This document shows positions 52,965 to 61,165 of a stretch of DNA of 64,000 nt, in pieces. Within the stretch, counting starts at the first letter, position 1, and each line of letters begins with the position of its first letter. The notes beneath the pieces were generated by a model, which saw only the letters and a list, made by a program, of their open reading frames with translations, had not been told where the DNA came from and searched no databases. The translations under genes and the position numbers were made by a program. Source of the DNA: Sphingomonas sp. (lineage in GTDB: Bacteria > Pseudomonadota > Alphaproteobacteria > Sphingomonadales > Sphingomonadaceae); assembly GCA_003248865.1 (NCBI GenBank), contig QFPK01000006.1, positions 1-64,000 of the forward strand. The letters are read 5' to 3'.

Positions 52965-53042
52965 TCATGGTCCGCGCCACGTCGCTCGATCATCTTCGCG
53001 TCGATGGCCTCACCGCCATCCGGGCAAACAGGGAGAATGACC

Positions 53043-54203
53043 ATGTTGAATTCCTCGGGGCTGACCGCCATGCTGGCGGCCGCACTGCTGGCCGCGCCGG
53101 CCATGGCGGGCACCTATGTCTCCAAGGTGGTGGCGACAGGCCTCAACAATCCGCGCGGGCTCGCCTTCGGGCCGGACGGCGCGCTCTATATCGCGGAAGC
53201 CGGCTATTATCTGGCGGGCGGCCCTGTCGCCATCACGCCGCGCGGCCCGGCGGGCTATTCGGAAACCGGCTCCATCACTCGCCTGTCCGGCGGCACGCAG
53301 GTCCGCATCCTGTCGGGGCTGCCCTCCATCGCGCTGACGAACGGCACGGACGTGTCCGGCCCGAACGACATAGTCTTCACACCGGACGGTATCGGCCATG
53401 TCGTGGTCGGGCTGGGAATGGACCCGACCTTCCGCACCACCGAACTGTCGCCGGAAGGCGGCAATCTCGGCAAGGTTTATTCCTTCTCGCCGGGCCCGTT
53501 CACACCCATCGGCGACATCTCGGCCTATGAACTGGCGCACAACCCCGTCGGTGGCGCGCTCGACACCAATCCGTTCCACGCCGCCGCCATCGGCAACAAT
53601 CTGCTGGTCACCGATGCCGGCTCCAACACGCTGCTGAAGCTGGATCGGGAAACCGGCGTCGTCTCGCTCGTCGCGGCCTTCCCCGGCCGCTTCATCGGCC
53701 CGCCCCCGCCTTACAGCGACAGCGTCATCACCGGGGTCGCCGTGGGGCCGGACGGCAATTACTATGTCTCTGAACTCACGGGCTTTCCCTTCACCGAAGG
53801 GGCCGCGCGAATCTATCAGGTCACGCCCGGCGGCGATGTCAGCATCGCCTATGAAGGCTTCACAATGATCAGCGACATCGCCTTCGGCGCAGATGGCAGC
53901 CTCTATGTGCTGGAGGTGGATTCCAACGGTCTCGCCACGGAAGGCGGCACAGGCCAGATCATCCGCATCAGGCCGGGCGGCAAGCAGAGCAACGTCATCT
54001 CCGGCCTCGTCATGCCCACCGGTCTGGAGGTGGGTGGCAACGGCAAGCTCTATGTCACCAACTTCAGCGCGATGCCCGGTATCGGGCAGGTGCTGGCGAT
54101 CTCCTATGTGCCGGAACCCGCGAGCTGGGCGATGATGATCGCGGGCTTCGGGCTGGTCGGCACCATGGCCCGGCGCCGAAGGGCGAGGTCGGTGTCAGCC
54201 TGA
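53043..54203 (+). CDS. ScyD/ScyE-family PEPxxWA-CTERM protein
   Basis: This 386-residue exported protein has a signal peptide (MLNSSGLTAMLAAALLAAPAMA), a beta-propeller of the ScyD/ScyE/NHL kind (VATGLNNPRGLAFGPDGALYIAEAG, then repeated GVAVGPDGNYYVSE and DIAFGADGSLYVLE blades), and the tail VPEPASWAMMIAGFGLVGTMARRRR. The GGGAG site at 53031 suits the ATG at 53043 better than one at 53037. It is divergent from regulator A and ends 9 bp inside regulator B's 3' end. Confidence 0.85.
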   Translation: MLNSSGLTAMLAAALLAAPAMAGTYVSKVVATGLNNPRGLAFGPDGALYIAEAGYYLAGGPVAITPRGPAGYSETGSITRLSGGTQVRILSGLPSIALTNGTDVSGPNDIVFTPDGIGHVVVGLGMDPTFRTTELSPEGGNLGKVYSFSPGPFTPIGDISAYELAHNPVGGALDTNPFHAAAIGNNLLVTDAGSNTLLKLDRETGVVSLVAAFPGRFIGPPPPYSDSVITGVAVGPDGNYYVSELTGFPFTEGAARIYQVTPGGDVSIAYEGFTMISDIAFGADGSLYVLEVDSNGLATEGGTGQIIRIRPGGKQSNVISGLVMPTGLEVGGNGKLYVTNFSAMPGIGQVLAISYVPEPASWAMMIAGFGLVGTMARRRRARSVSA

Positions 54204-55760
54204 GAGGAAATCGGGGCGGCGGCCCGCCGCCTCCCAATAGCGCGTCAGTCCGATGTTGTCGGCCAGTGTCAGGAAACGCGGGTCGGCCCGCATCGGGGCG
54301 GTTGCCGGAATGAACAGCATCATGGTCTTGCGCCGATGCTGTTCATTCAGCGTCGGCGCAATGGCGGGATCGGGTTGCAGAGACCCGACTGCGGGGCCCT
54401 GCCGCTGCAGATAGCCTCGCGCCACCTCGAAGGCGCCGTCCAGATCGCCCAGCCAGGCCAGATGCTGGACCGAGGCGACCGCGGCGCCGGGGGCCTTCAG
54501 GGCGGCAGCCCGGTTCAGTTCCACGGCGCGCGCCACATCGGCCGGTCGCCGGCTTTCGCCCGCCTCGAAGGTCGCAAGATAGAGTTCGGCCATGGCAGGG
54601 CCAAGGCTGCGGCGCTCCACGGCCTGGCGGATCATGCGCAGCGCCGCCTCCGCACGGCTGGTATAGCCATAGGTCCACATCCGGGCGAACCAGATGGCGG
54701 GGTGCCCGGGCCACAGCGACAGGGCGCGATCCGCCACCCGGTCGGCTTGCGCGATATCGCCCGCCGCCCACAGCCGATACACCAGCTTGTGCTGGAACAC
54801 GGCGGCCAGCGGGTCGGCGTCGGCCAGCCGGGCGGCAATCGCCAGCCCCTCGCGCCCATAGCCGCTGGAAAAATGCAGCACGCCCAGGGCGTCCAGCGCC
54901 GGTACCTGATCCGGCTGGATCGCCAGCACCTCGTTCAGCCGCCGGCGCGCTGCGCCCCAGTCCCCGAAGATGGGCAGCATCATCGCGCGGGCGGCCAGCG
55001 CATTGCCTTCCCGCCCGTCGATCGCCAGCGCGCGCCGGATGGCGGACTGCGTGGTTTCGAACGCCGCCTGCGCTTCCTCCGGCACGCCCATTTCCCACAC
55101 ATTGCGCGCCAGCAGCGCCACAAGGCCCCAGGCGCCGGCATCCTGCGGGGCGATCCGGGCCGCCTCCTGCACGAAACCGAGGCCCTGTGATTCCGCATCC
55201 GGCAGGCCCTGCCGCCAGCTGTCCCAGCCCTGCGCCTTCAGCTCATCGGCCTCCGGGACTGCCTTCGGTCGGCGCGCCAGAAAGGCGGATATCCCGGCTG
55301 CTCCCACGGCAGCGACGGCCAGCCCGCCCAGCAGGTTGCGGCGCGTGAGGTCGCGGTGTGGGGGAGGCGCGGCGGCGGGCAGGGCGGGTTCGGCTGCCGT
55401 CTGCTCTTTCGGCGCCGCAACCAGCCGGTATCCGGTCTTGGGGATGGTCTCCACCTTCAGCCGATCCGATCCCACCTCGCGCAGGGCGCGGCGGATCGCG
55501 CTGATGGCGCGGGTCAGCGAATCCTCGCTCACGAACAGGCCCTGCCAGCACAGCTTCTCCAGCATGTCCCGCGTCATCACCCGCCCGTCGGCGTCGGCCA
55601 GCGCCAGCAGTACCTGCATCACGCGCGGCTCGATCTGGGTTTCGCCGCGGGGGCCGGCCAGCATCCGGGTGGCGGGGTCCAGCCGCACATCGGCCACCTG
55701 CAGCGGCGCCCGCTCGGCCAGCGCGATGCGGTCGGCAGTCTGGCCGGTCAGTCCGTGCAA
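54195..55760 (-). CDS. Membrane-anchored winged-helix/TPR regulator, copy B
   Basis: The 521-residue paralogue of copy A has the same order: winged helix (about 22-115, EPRVMQVLLALADADGRVMTRDMLEKLCWQGLFVSEDSLTRAISAIRRALRE, ending IPKTGYRLV), TRRNLLGG (139-146), a membrane helix (about 143-162), TPR-like repeats, and a matching C-terminus (MRADPRFLTLADNIGLTRYW..RPDFLSG). The start is TTG at 55760; no ATG or GTG exists before the upstream stop. It is divergent from the gene at 55889. Confidence 0.85.
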   Translation of the reverse strand: MHGLTGQTADRIALAERAPLQVADVRLDPATRMLAGPRGETQIEPRVMQVLLALADADGRVMTRDMLEKLCWQGLFVSEDSLTRAISAIRRALREVGSDRLKVETIPKTGYRLVAAPKEQTAAEPALPAAAPPPHRDLTRRNLLGGLAVAAVGAAGISAFLARRPKAVPEADELKAQGWDSWRQGLPDAESQGLGFVQEAARIAPQDAGAWGLVALLARNVWEMGVPEEAQAAFETTQSAIRRALAIDGREGNALAARAMMLPIFGDWGAARRRLNEVLAIQPDQVPALDALGVLHFSSGYGREGLAIAARLADADPLAAVFQHKLVYRLWAAGDIAQADRVADRALSLWPGHPAIWFARMWTYGYTSRAEAALRMIRQAVERRSLGPAMAELYLATFEAGESRRPADVARAVELNRAAALKAPGAAVASVQHLAWLGDLDGAFEVARGYLQRQGPAVGSLQPDPAIAPTLNEQHRRKTMMLFIPATAPMRADPRFLTLADNIGLTRYWEAAGRRPDFLSG

Positions 55761-55791
55761 GTCCCTGAACTCCCTCAGCTTCGGAAAAACA

Positions 55792-55824
55792 TCGGAACTT
55801 CTTCAGTTCGTCGCCATGGTCTCA
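55792..55824. promoter_or_regulatory. 33-bp intergenic block shared by both regulator modules, copy B
   Basis: It begins TCGGAAC and ends ATGGTCTCA, matching copy A at 24 of 33 ungapped positions. It lies 31 bp before regulator B's start and 64 bp before the PEPxxWA-CTERM start, a layout similar to copy A. Confidence 0.6.
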
Positions 55825-55888
55825 CAGCAACCGGAAGTCCAGCATCCGGCGGCCCAAGACAAAGGGGCAGAACAGGTGGAGAAATATC

Positions 55889-56572
55889 ATGGTTCGTCTG
55901 AATACGACAGCCTGGCTCGCAGCCGGACTGTTTGGCGTTGTGATGTCCGCGACACCCGGTTCGGCCACGACGATTGCCGATCCGGCCGGCGATTTTCTGG
56001 CCAGCTATACCGGGCCATTGAACGCAGATGTCGATATCCTGTCGGCGACAGCCGTGCGCGATGCGACGGGGGTACGCCTCAGCGCGACGGTGGACGGCGA
56101 TATCGGCACGGCCGGCGCGCTCTATGTGTGGGGGATCAATCGCGGTGCGGGCACCGCGCGGCTCAGCTTCGGAAGCCCGTCGGTCGGCAGCGGGGTGCTG
56201 TTCGATGCGCTGTTCGTGATGTTCAGCAACGGCGATTCCCGGGTGGTGACTTTCCCGTCCGTGGGGGCGCCCACAATCCTGGTCTTCCCGTCCTCGCTCG
56301 AAATCTCGGGTGGCCAGATATCCGGGTTCGTGCCGTTCAATCTGCTGCCGTCGACCGGTTTCGCCCCGGCCGACTACCAATATGCGCTATGGAGCCGCCA
56401 GCGCGTCAATCCGGCCATGGACGGGCCCAACAGCGAGATCGCGGATTTCGCACCCGATGTCGCCGGCTTCACCGCCAGCGTGCCGGAGGCCTCGACATGG
56501 GCGATGCTGATCGCCGGTTTTGCCTCAGTCGGGGCAGCCGCGCGGCGGCGAAGGGCGGCAGCGGCGGCCTGA
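55889..56572 (+). CDS. PEPxxWA-CTERM sorting domain protein of module B
   Basis: The 227-residue exported protein has a signal peptide (MVRLNTTAWLAAGLFGVVMSATPGSA), a beta-rich core (DPAGDFLASYTGPLNADVDILSATAVRDATGVRLSATVDGDIG, a domain resembling exported PEP-CTERM proteins), and the tail VPEASTWAMLIAGFASVGAAARRRR, in which Ala replaces the second Pro of the PEP motif. Its core is not like the propeller of module A, so the regulator is the conserved partner, not the cargo. It stops just before the parS-like region. Confidence 0.82.
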   Translation: MVRLNTTAWLAAGLFGVVMSATPGSATTIADPAGDFLASYTGPLNADVDILSATAVRDATGVRLSATVDGDIGTAGALYVWGINRGAGTARLSFGSPSVGSGVLFDALFVMFSNGDSRVVTFPSVGAPTILVFPSSLEISGGQISGFVPFNLLPSTGFAPADYQYALWSRQRVNPAMDGPNSEIADFAPDVAGFTASVPEASTWAMLIAGFASVGAAARRRRAAAAA

Positions 56573-56578
56573 CAGGCC

Positions 56579-56594
56579 TGTTTCGCGTGGAACA
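56579..56594. other. parS-like site 1 (imperfect)
   Basis: TGTTTCGCGTGGAACA differs from the classic ParB site TGTTTCACGTGAAACA at two positions. It sits just after the PEPxxWA-CTERM gene and 58 bp before a perfect site. Chromosomal parS sites commonly cluster near the origin. Confidence 0.55.
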
Positions 56595-56596
56595 TC

Positions 56597-56649
56597 TCCT
56601 ACAAATCCAACAGCTCCTACAGACAAGCTGTTGAAAACAAAGTGTAGGA
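56597..56649. repeat. Nested inverted repeat between the two parS-like sites
   Basis: An outer TCCTACA (56597) / TGTAGGA (56643) pair encloses an inner CAACAGCT (56608) / AGCTGTTG (56626) pair. It could be a terminator for the convergent genes or a structure attached to the parS sites. Confidence 0.5.
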
Positions 56650-56652
56650 CGA

Positions 56653-56668
56653 TGTTCCACGTGGAACA
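56653..56668. other. parS-like site 2 (perfect palindrome)
   Basis: TGTTCCACGTGGAACA is a perfect 16-bp palindrome in the ParB family, with the CACGTG core and TGTT/AACA ends. It lies in the 109-bp gap between convergent genes, where ParB binding would not disturb coding. Confidence 0.7.
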
Positions 56669-56681
56669 ACCAATCTGGTTA

Positions 56682-57335
56682 TCAACCGCTCAGGCCCGAT
56701 CCCAGCACATTGATCACGAAGCCGATCACGCCCAGGTTGAACAGGAAGGCCGCCAGCGAATGCAGGGTGACGACGCGGCGGAAGGCCGGGGTCTTCACCG
56801 CCGTATCGCTGGTCTGGAAGGTCATGCCCAGCGTGAAGGCGAAATAGAGGAAGTCGCCGTAATCCGGCAGCTTTTCGCCGGAAAAGCCGAGCCCGCCTTC
56901 GCCATCGTCATCTTGCCGGTAATAGAGATGGGCATAGTGCAGGGCATAGACGCTGTTCGAAAACAGCCAGGCAATCGCCAGCGTTCCCACGATCAGCAGC
57001 TTGCCGCCGCCGGAGGTGGCATGGGGCAGCAGGTTCACCAGCGACACAAGGATCGCCAGCATGGTGAGCCCGGTGACGGCCAGCAGCATCGGGCGGTTGG
57101 CGTCATTCTCGGCCACATGGCGGCGCAGCACGGCCGGGTTGTGCAGCCTCAGCAACGGGGCGCACAGCAACAGGAACAGCAGAGCGGCGAGATCGAAACC
57201 CAGCGCAAAAGCCTTGGCGGCGGGCTGTCCCGACAGGTGGAAGGTCAGGGTGGCCAAAATCAGCGCCAGCAGGAAGGCCAGGAATCGGGGCGGCGCCACC
57301 CGCCGTCCCAAAAAGCCGATGAAGCGCCTGCTCAT
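56682..57335 (-). CDS. DUF1345 domain membrane protein
   Basis: The 217-residue protein has about five hydrophobic helices and the DUF1345 blocks AIAWLFSNSVYALHYAHLYY and PDYGDFLYFAFTLGMTFQTSDTAVKTPAFRRVVTLHSLAAFLFNLGVIGFVINVL. The TFQTSD element recalls a channel filter in the two-helix potassium-channel-like part, but no function is established. It reads with uvrD on the minus strand, 10 bp downstream of it. Confidence 0.85.
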   Translation of the reverse strand: MSRRFIGFLGRRVAPPRFLAFLLALILATLTFHLSGQPAAKAFALGFDLAALLFLLLCAPLLRLHNPAVLRRHVAENDANRPMLLAVTGLTMLAILVSLVNLLPHATSGGGKLLIVGTLAIAWLFSNSVYALHYAHLYYRQDDDGEGGLGFSGEKLPDYGDFLYFAFTLGMTFQTSDTAVKTPAFRRVVTLHSLAAFLFNLGVIGFVINVLGSGLSG

Positions 57336-57345
57336 GGCGCCGATT

Positions 57346-59634
57346 TCAGGCCGGGCTGACGAAACTGTCCAGCACCATTTTGGTGCCGGCGGAATCGAAT
57401 TCGATCTCCAGCTTGTTGCCGTCCTGCCCCTTCACCGTGCCCATACCGAACTTCGAATGGAACACCCGCGCGCCGATCGCCAGATCGTCCCGCGCGGCGC
57501 CCCCGACGGAGGAACTGATCGGCCGGGCGTTGATCACAGCACCCCGCTTCGCGGTGGAACGGTCCAGCCCGCCCCGCGCGGTCGCCCGTTCCCAGCCCGG
57601 CCCGCGCCCGCTGCCCCGGTTCACATCCTCGAAGGGATCGCGCTCGTCCAGCGCCGCCCGCCACAGGCTGGCGCCGCCGGTCAGCGTGGTCTCCACCGTC
57701 ACATGCTCGGGCGGCAGTTCGTCCAGGAAACGGCTGGGGATGGCGCTGGTCCATTGCCCGTACACCCGGCGGTTGGCGGCATGCAGGATGGTGGCGCGGC
57801 GCCGGGCGCGGGTGATTCCCACATAGGCCAGCCGCCGCTCCTCCTCCAGCGCAGCGGCGCCATTCTCGTCCAGCGCACGCTGGCTGGGGAACAGCCCTTC
57901 CTCCCAGCCGGGCAGGAAAACATGATCGAACTCAAGCCCCTTGGCGCCGTGCAGGGTCATGATGATCACCTTGTCCTCATGGCTGCCCCGGTCGTTCTCC
58001 ATCACCAGCGCGACATGCTCAAGGAAGGCCTGAAGGTCGGTGAAACCCTCCATCGCGCGGACGAGTTCGGAAAGATTGTCCAGCCGGCCCGAGGCTTCGG
58101 CGCTGCGGTCCGCTTCCAGCATGGCGATATAGCCGGATTCCTCCAGCACGAGTTGCGCCAGCGCGGCCTGATCCATCGTGTCCATCTGCCCGCGCCAGCG
58201 CCTGAGGCCCGCCAGCAGGTCGCCCAGCGCGCGGCGCTGGGCGGGGGGCAGTTCCTCGGTCTCCACAAGCTGTTGCGCGGCGGCGGGCAGCGTCAGGCCG
58301 ATCAACCGGGCATGGGCCTGGATCTTCGCCTGTGCCTTGTCGCCCAGGCCCCGCTTGGGGGTGTTCACGATCCGCTCGAACGCCAGCGCGTCGTCGGGCT
58401 GGGACACCAGTCGCAGATAGGCCAGCGCGTCGCGAATCTCGGCCCGTTCATAGAAGCGGAAGCCGCCGACGATGCGATAGGGCAGGCCGATGGAAATAAA
58501 GCGGTCCTCGAACTCCCGCGTCTGGAAACTGGCGCGCACGAGAATGGCGATTTCCGTGGCCGAAGCGCCTTCGCGCAGCAGGCGTTCGATGCGTTCGCCC
58601 ACCAGCCGGGCTTCTTCCGGCCCGTCCCAGATGGCGACGACATTCACCTTTTCTCCGGCGTTCAGCTCGGTCCAGAGCGTCTTGCCCAGACGGCCCTGAT
58701 TGTTGGCGATCACATGCGCGGCCGCCGCCAGAATGTGCGGGGTGGAGCGGTAGTTCTGCTCCAGCCGGATCACTTTCGCGCCCGGGAAGTCCTTTTCGAA
58801 GCGCAGTATGTTGGCGATTTCCGCGCCCCGCCAGCTGTAGATGGACTGGTCGTCGTCCCCCACGCAGCAGATATTGCCTTGCCCGCCCAGACTGCGCGCG
58901 GCGAGCAGGGTGAGCCAGCGATATTGCGCGGCATTGGTGTCCTGATACTCGTCCACCAGCGCATATTTGAAGCGCTTCTGCCAGTCGGCCAGCACGTCCG
59001 GGTTGCTCTCGAAGATGCTGATCATGTGCAGCAGCAGGTCGCCGAAATCGGCGGCGTTCAGCTGCTTCAGCTCGGCCTGATAGCGGGCGTAGAGTTCGGC
59101 GCCCCGGCCGTCCCCGAAAGCGAAGGATTCACCTTTTGGAACGTTGTCAGGTAATTGTGCCTTGTTCTTCCATCGATCTATCAGACCGGAGAGCTGGCGG
59201 GAGGGCCAGCGCTTCTCGTCCAGCCCGGCCTCGATGATGAGGCGCTTCAACAGGCGCAGCACATCGTCGGTGTCGAGGATGGTGTAGTTGGATTTCAGGC
59301 CGACCAGTTCGGCGTGGCGGCGCAGCATCCGCGACGCGATGGAGTGGAAGGTGCCGACGAACGGCATGCCTTCCGCCTGCGGCCCCAGCAATGCGCCAAG
59401 CCGGTGCCGCATTTCGGCGGCGGCCTTGTTGGTGAAGGTGACGGCGAGGATTTCAGACGGCCAGGCCCGGCGCTCGTGCAGAATCTGGGCAAGGCGGGCG
59501 GTGAGCGCACGCGTCTTGCCGGTGCCCGCGCCCGCCAGCACGAGGACGGGGCCGTCGAGCAGGGTCGCGGCTTCGCGCTGGGGCGGGTTCAGCCCCCGGA
59601 GCCAGGGGGGGTCTTGGGGGGACAGGCTTGCCAT
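57346..59634 (-). CDS. uvrD: ATP-dependent DNA helicase UvrD/PcrA
   Basis: This 762-residue SF1A helicase has LNPPQREAATLLDGPVLVLAGAGTGKTRAL (Walker A AGAGTGKT, 34-41), VDEYQDTNAAQYRWL, VGDDDQSIYSWRGAE, LEQNYRST, TLHGAKGLEFDHVFLPGWEEGLFP and VGITRARRRATIL. The C-terminal domain (ARVFHSKFGMGTVKGQDGNKLEIEFD) is the Tudor-like RNA polymerase-binding fold. It unwinds DNA 3' to 5' in nucleotide excision and mismatch repair. The start lies 21 bp after the rsmD stop on the same strand. Confidence 0.95.
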   Translation of the reverse strand: MASLSPQDPPWLRGLNPPQREAATLLDGPVLVLAGAGTGKTRALTARLAQILHERRAWPSEILAVTFTNKAAAEMRHRLGALLGPQAEGMPFVGTFHSIASRMLRRHAELVGLKSNYTILDTDDVLRLLKRLIIEAGLDEKRWPSRQLSGLIDRWKNKAQLPDNVPKGESFAFGDGRGAELYARYQAELKQLNAADFGDLLLHMISIFESNPDVLADWQKRFKYALVDEYQDTNAAQYRWLTLLAARSLGGQGNICCVGDDDQSIYSWRGAEIANILRFEKDFPGAKVIRLEQNYRSTPHILAAAAHVIANNQGRLGKTLWTELNAGEKVNVVAIWDGPEEARLVGERIERLLREGASATEIAILVRASFQTREFEDRFISIGLPYRIVGGFRFYERAEIRDALAYLRLVSQPDDALAFERIVNTPKRGLGDKAQAKIQAHARLIGLTLPAAAQQLVETEELPPAQRRALGDLLAGLRRWRGQMDTMDQAALAQLVLEESGYIAMLEADRSAEASGRLDNLSELVRAMEGFTDLQAFLEHVALVMENDRGSHEDKVIIMTLHGAKGLEFDHVFLPGWEEGLFPSQRALDENGAAALEEERRLAYVGITRARRRATILHAANRRVYGQWTSAIPSRFLDELPPEHVTVETTLTGGASLWRAALDERDPFEDVNRGSGRGPGWERATARGGLDRSTAKRGAVINARPISSSVGGAARDDLAIGARVFHSKFGMGTVKGQDGNKLEIEFDSAGTKMVLDSFVSPA

Positions 59635-59655
59635 GGGTGAGAACAGATAGCGAAC

Positions 59656-60195
59656 TTAGGGGGCTGGGCGCAACAGATGGAGTGCGGCCTTGCCGACCGG
59701 GCGGGTGGTTTCCAGTGTGAAGCCGGTTGCTTCCACGGCTTCGTCGCGTGCGGTTTCCAGGCTGATCCAGCTGTGCGGGGCGATCCAGCCCATGGCCTGT
59801 GCCGAGGCGAGAGCGGGCGCCCACAGGCCTTCGCCGTAGGGCGGATCGAGGAAGATGAGGTCTGCCGGGGCCTTGGCCGGGGGCAGGGCGGTGGCGTCAT
59901 GCGCGATCAGCCGGGCATTGGCGCCGAGCTTGCGGATGTTGGCCTCGATGGCCTTGCGCGCCGGGGGCGTGCGTTCGGCCAGAAAGGCCTGCGCCGCGCC
60001 ACGCGACAGCGCCTCCAGCGCGAGCGCGCCGGAGCCTGCGAACAGGTCCAGAACGGTCAGCCCCTCGAAGCTGCCGAGGCGGCTGAGGAGCATGGAGAAG
60101 AGGGTCTCGCGCGCCCGGTCCGCCGTGGGGCGGGTTTCCGCGCCGGCCGGTGTTTCGAGCGGGCGGGAACGCCATGCACCCGCGATGATACGCAT
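59656..60195 (-). CDS. rsmD: 16S rRNA (guanine-966 N2)-methyltransferase RsmD
   Basis: The 179-residue enzyme has MRIIAGAWRSRPLETPAG at the N-terminus, RPTADRARETLFSML, the SAM motif VLDLFAGSGALALEALSRGA, and the catalytic DPPYGEG in LIFLDPPYG. It methylates G966 of 16S rRNA. One base separates it from the pseudouridine synthase, so two rRNA-modification genes sit in tandem. Confidence 0.94.
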   Translation of the reverse strand: MRIIAGAWRSRPLETPAGAETRPTADRARETLFSMLLSRLGSFEGLTVLDLFAGSGALALEALSRGAAQAFLAERTPPARKAIEANIRKLGANARLIAHDATALPPAKAPADLIFLDPPYGEGLWAPALASAQAMGWIAPHSWISLETARDEAVEATGFTLETTRPVGKAALHLLRPAP

Positions 60196-60196
60196 C

Positions 60197-61165
60197 CTAA
60201 TCCGCCTTTTTCGGGGTGCGGATGAGGCTGCGCTTCAGGTTTGCGACGGCCGGGCCGGGCACTTCCTCCAGCCCGCGCGCGGCGAGCTCGCCCAGACGGA
60301 ACGGGCCGTAGCTGGTGCGGATGAGGCGGCTGACCTTCAGGCCCATCGCTTCGCAAAGCTTGCGGACTTCGCGATTCTTGCCTTCGGTGAGCGTCATCGT
60401 GAGCCAGATATTGGCGCCGTCGGCGCGGGCGCGGCGGTCCACCGAGGCGTCGACCGGGCCGTAGTGCATCCCCTCCAGCGTGACGCCCATCGCCAGCGCT
60501 TCCAGATCCTGCTGCCGCACTTCGCCCAGCGCGCGGACGCGATAGGTGCGGGGGACGGCGTTGGCCGGCAGTTCCAGCGCGCGCTTCAGCTCTCCATCGT
60601 TGGTGAGGAGCAGCAGGCCTTCGGTGTTCATGTCGAGCCGGCCGACCGGCACGAGGCGCGGCACGCCCGGCGGCAGCGCGTCATAGATGGTGGGGCGGCC
60701 GCCCGGATCGCGCGCGGCGGTGAGGAAGCCCGACGGCTTGTGGAACAGGAAGATGCGGGTGGCTTCCGCGGCGGCCACGGGCTTGCCGTCCACCGTGACG
60801 CCGTCCAGCGACTTCAGGATCGTGGCCGGGGTTTCCAGCGCAACACCGTTCAGTGCCACGCGGCCTTCCGCGATCATGCGTTCGATGTCGCGACGCGAGC
60901 CGACACCCGCGCGGGCCAGCAGCTTGGCGATGCGGTCTCCGCTGCCGGGCGCCTTCTGCGCGCCGGGGGGCGGGGCGCTGCGGGCGACGCGGGCTGCGCG
61001 GCGGCCGCCGGTTGTGGCACGTGCGCCGGACGCCGGGCCGGCGGGGCCGCGACCGCCGCCGGAGCCGGGGCGGCGGGGGCCGCCGCTGCTTCCCCCCGGA
61101 CTTTTTCCGCCTGGCCCGCCGGGCCGTCCCGGACCTGTGCGGCGGGGCGGGCGGCCATCAGCCAT
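60197..61165 (-). CDS. RluB/RsuA-family rRNA pseudouridine synthase
   Basis: The 322-residue protein starts with a disordered Gly/Pro/Arg-rich region (about 1-70), then an S4 RNA-binding domain (DRIAKLLARAGVGSRRDIERMIAEGRVALNG) and a catalytic domain with the Asp in VGRLDMNTEGLLLLTNDG. GKNREVRKLCEAMG and RTSYGPFRLGEL are further family marks. RluB-type enzymes modify U2605 of 23S rRNA; the basic extension is typical of alphaproteobacteria. Its start overlaps the Lrp gene's stop by 8 bp. Confidence 0.9.
   Translation of the reverse strand: MADGRPPRRTGPGRPGGPGGKSPGGSSGGPRRPGSGGGRGPAGPASGARATTGGRRAARVARSAPPPGAQKAPGSGDRIAKLLARAGVGSRRDIERMIAEGRVALNGVALETPATILKSLDGVTVDGKPVAAAEATRIFLFHKPSGFLTAARDPGGRPTIYDALPPGVPRLVPVGRLDMNTEGLLLLTNDGELKRALELPANAVPRTYRVRALGEVRQQDLEALAMGVTLEGMHYGPVDASVDRRARADGANIWLTMTLTEGKNREVRKLCEAMGLKVSRLIRTSYGPFRLGELAARGLEEVPGPAVANLKRSLIRTPKKAD

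Noticed and set aside
52932..55824. Four-codon open frames (ATG...TGA) on the minus strand in both shared 33-bp blocks as leader peptides
   Set aside because: Both blocks do contain one, but such short frames occur easily by chance and no ribosome site precedes them.
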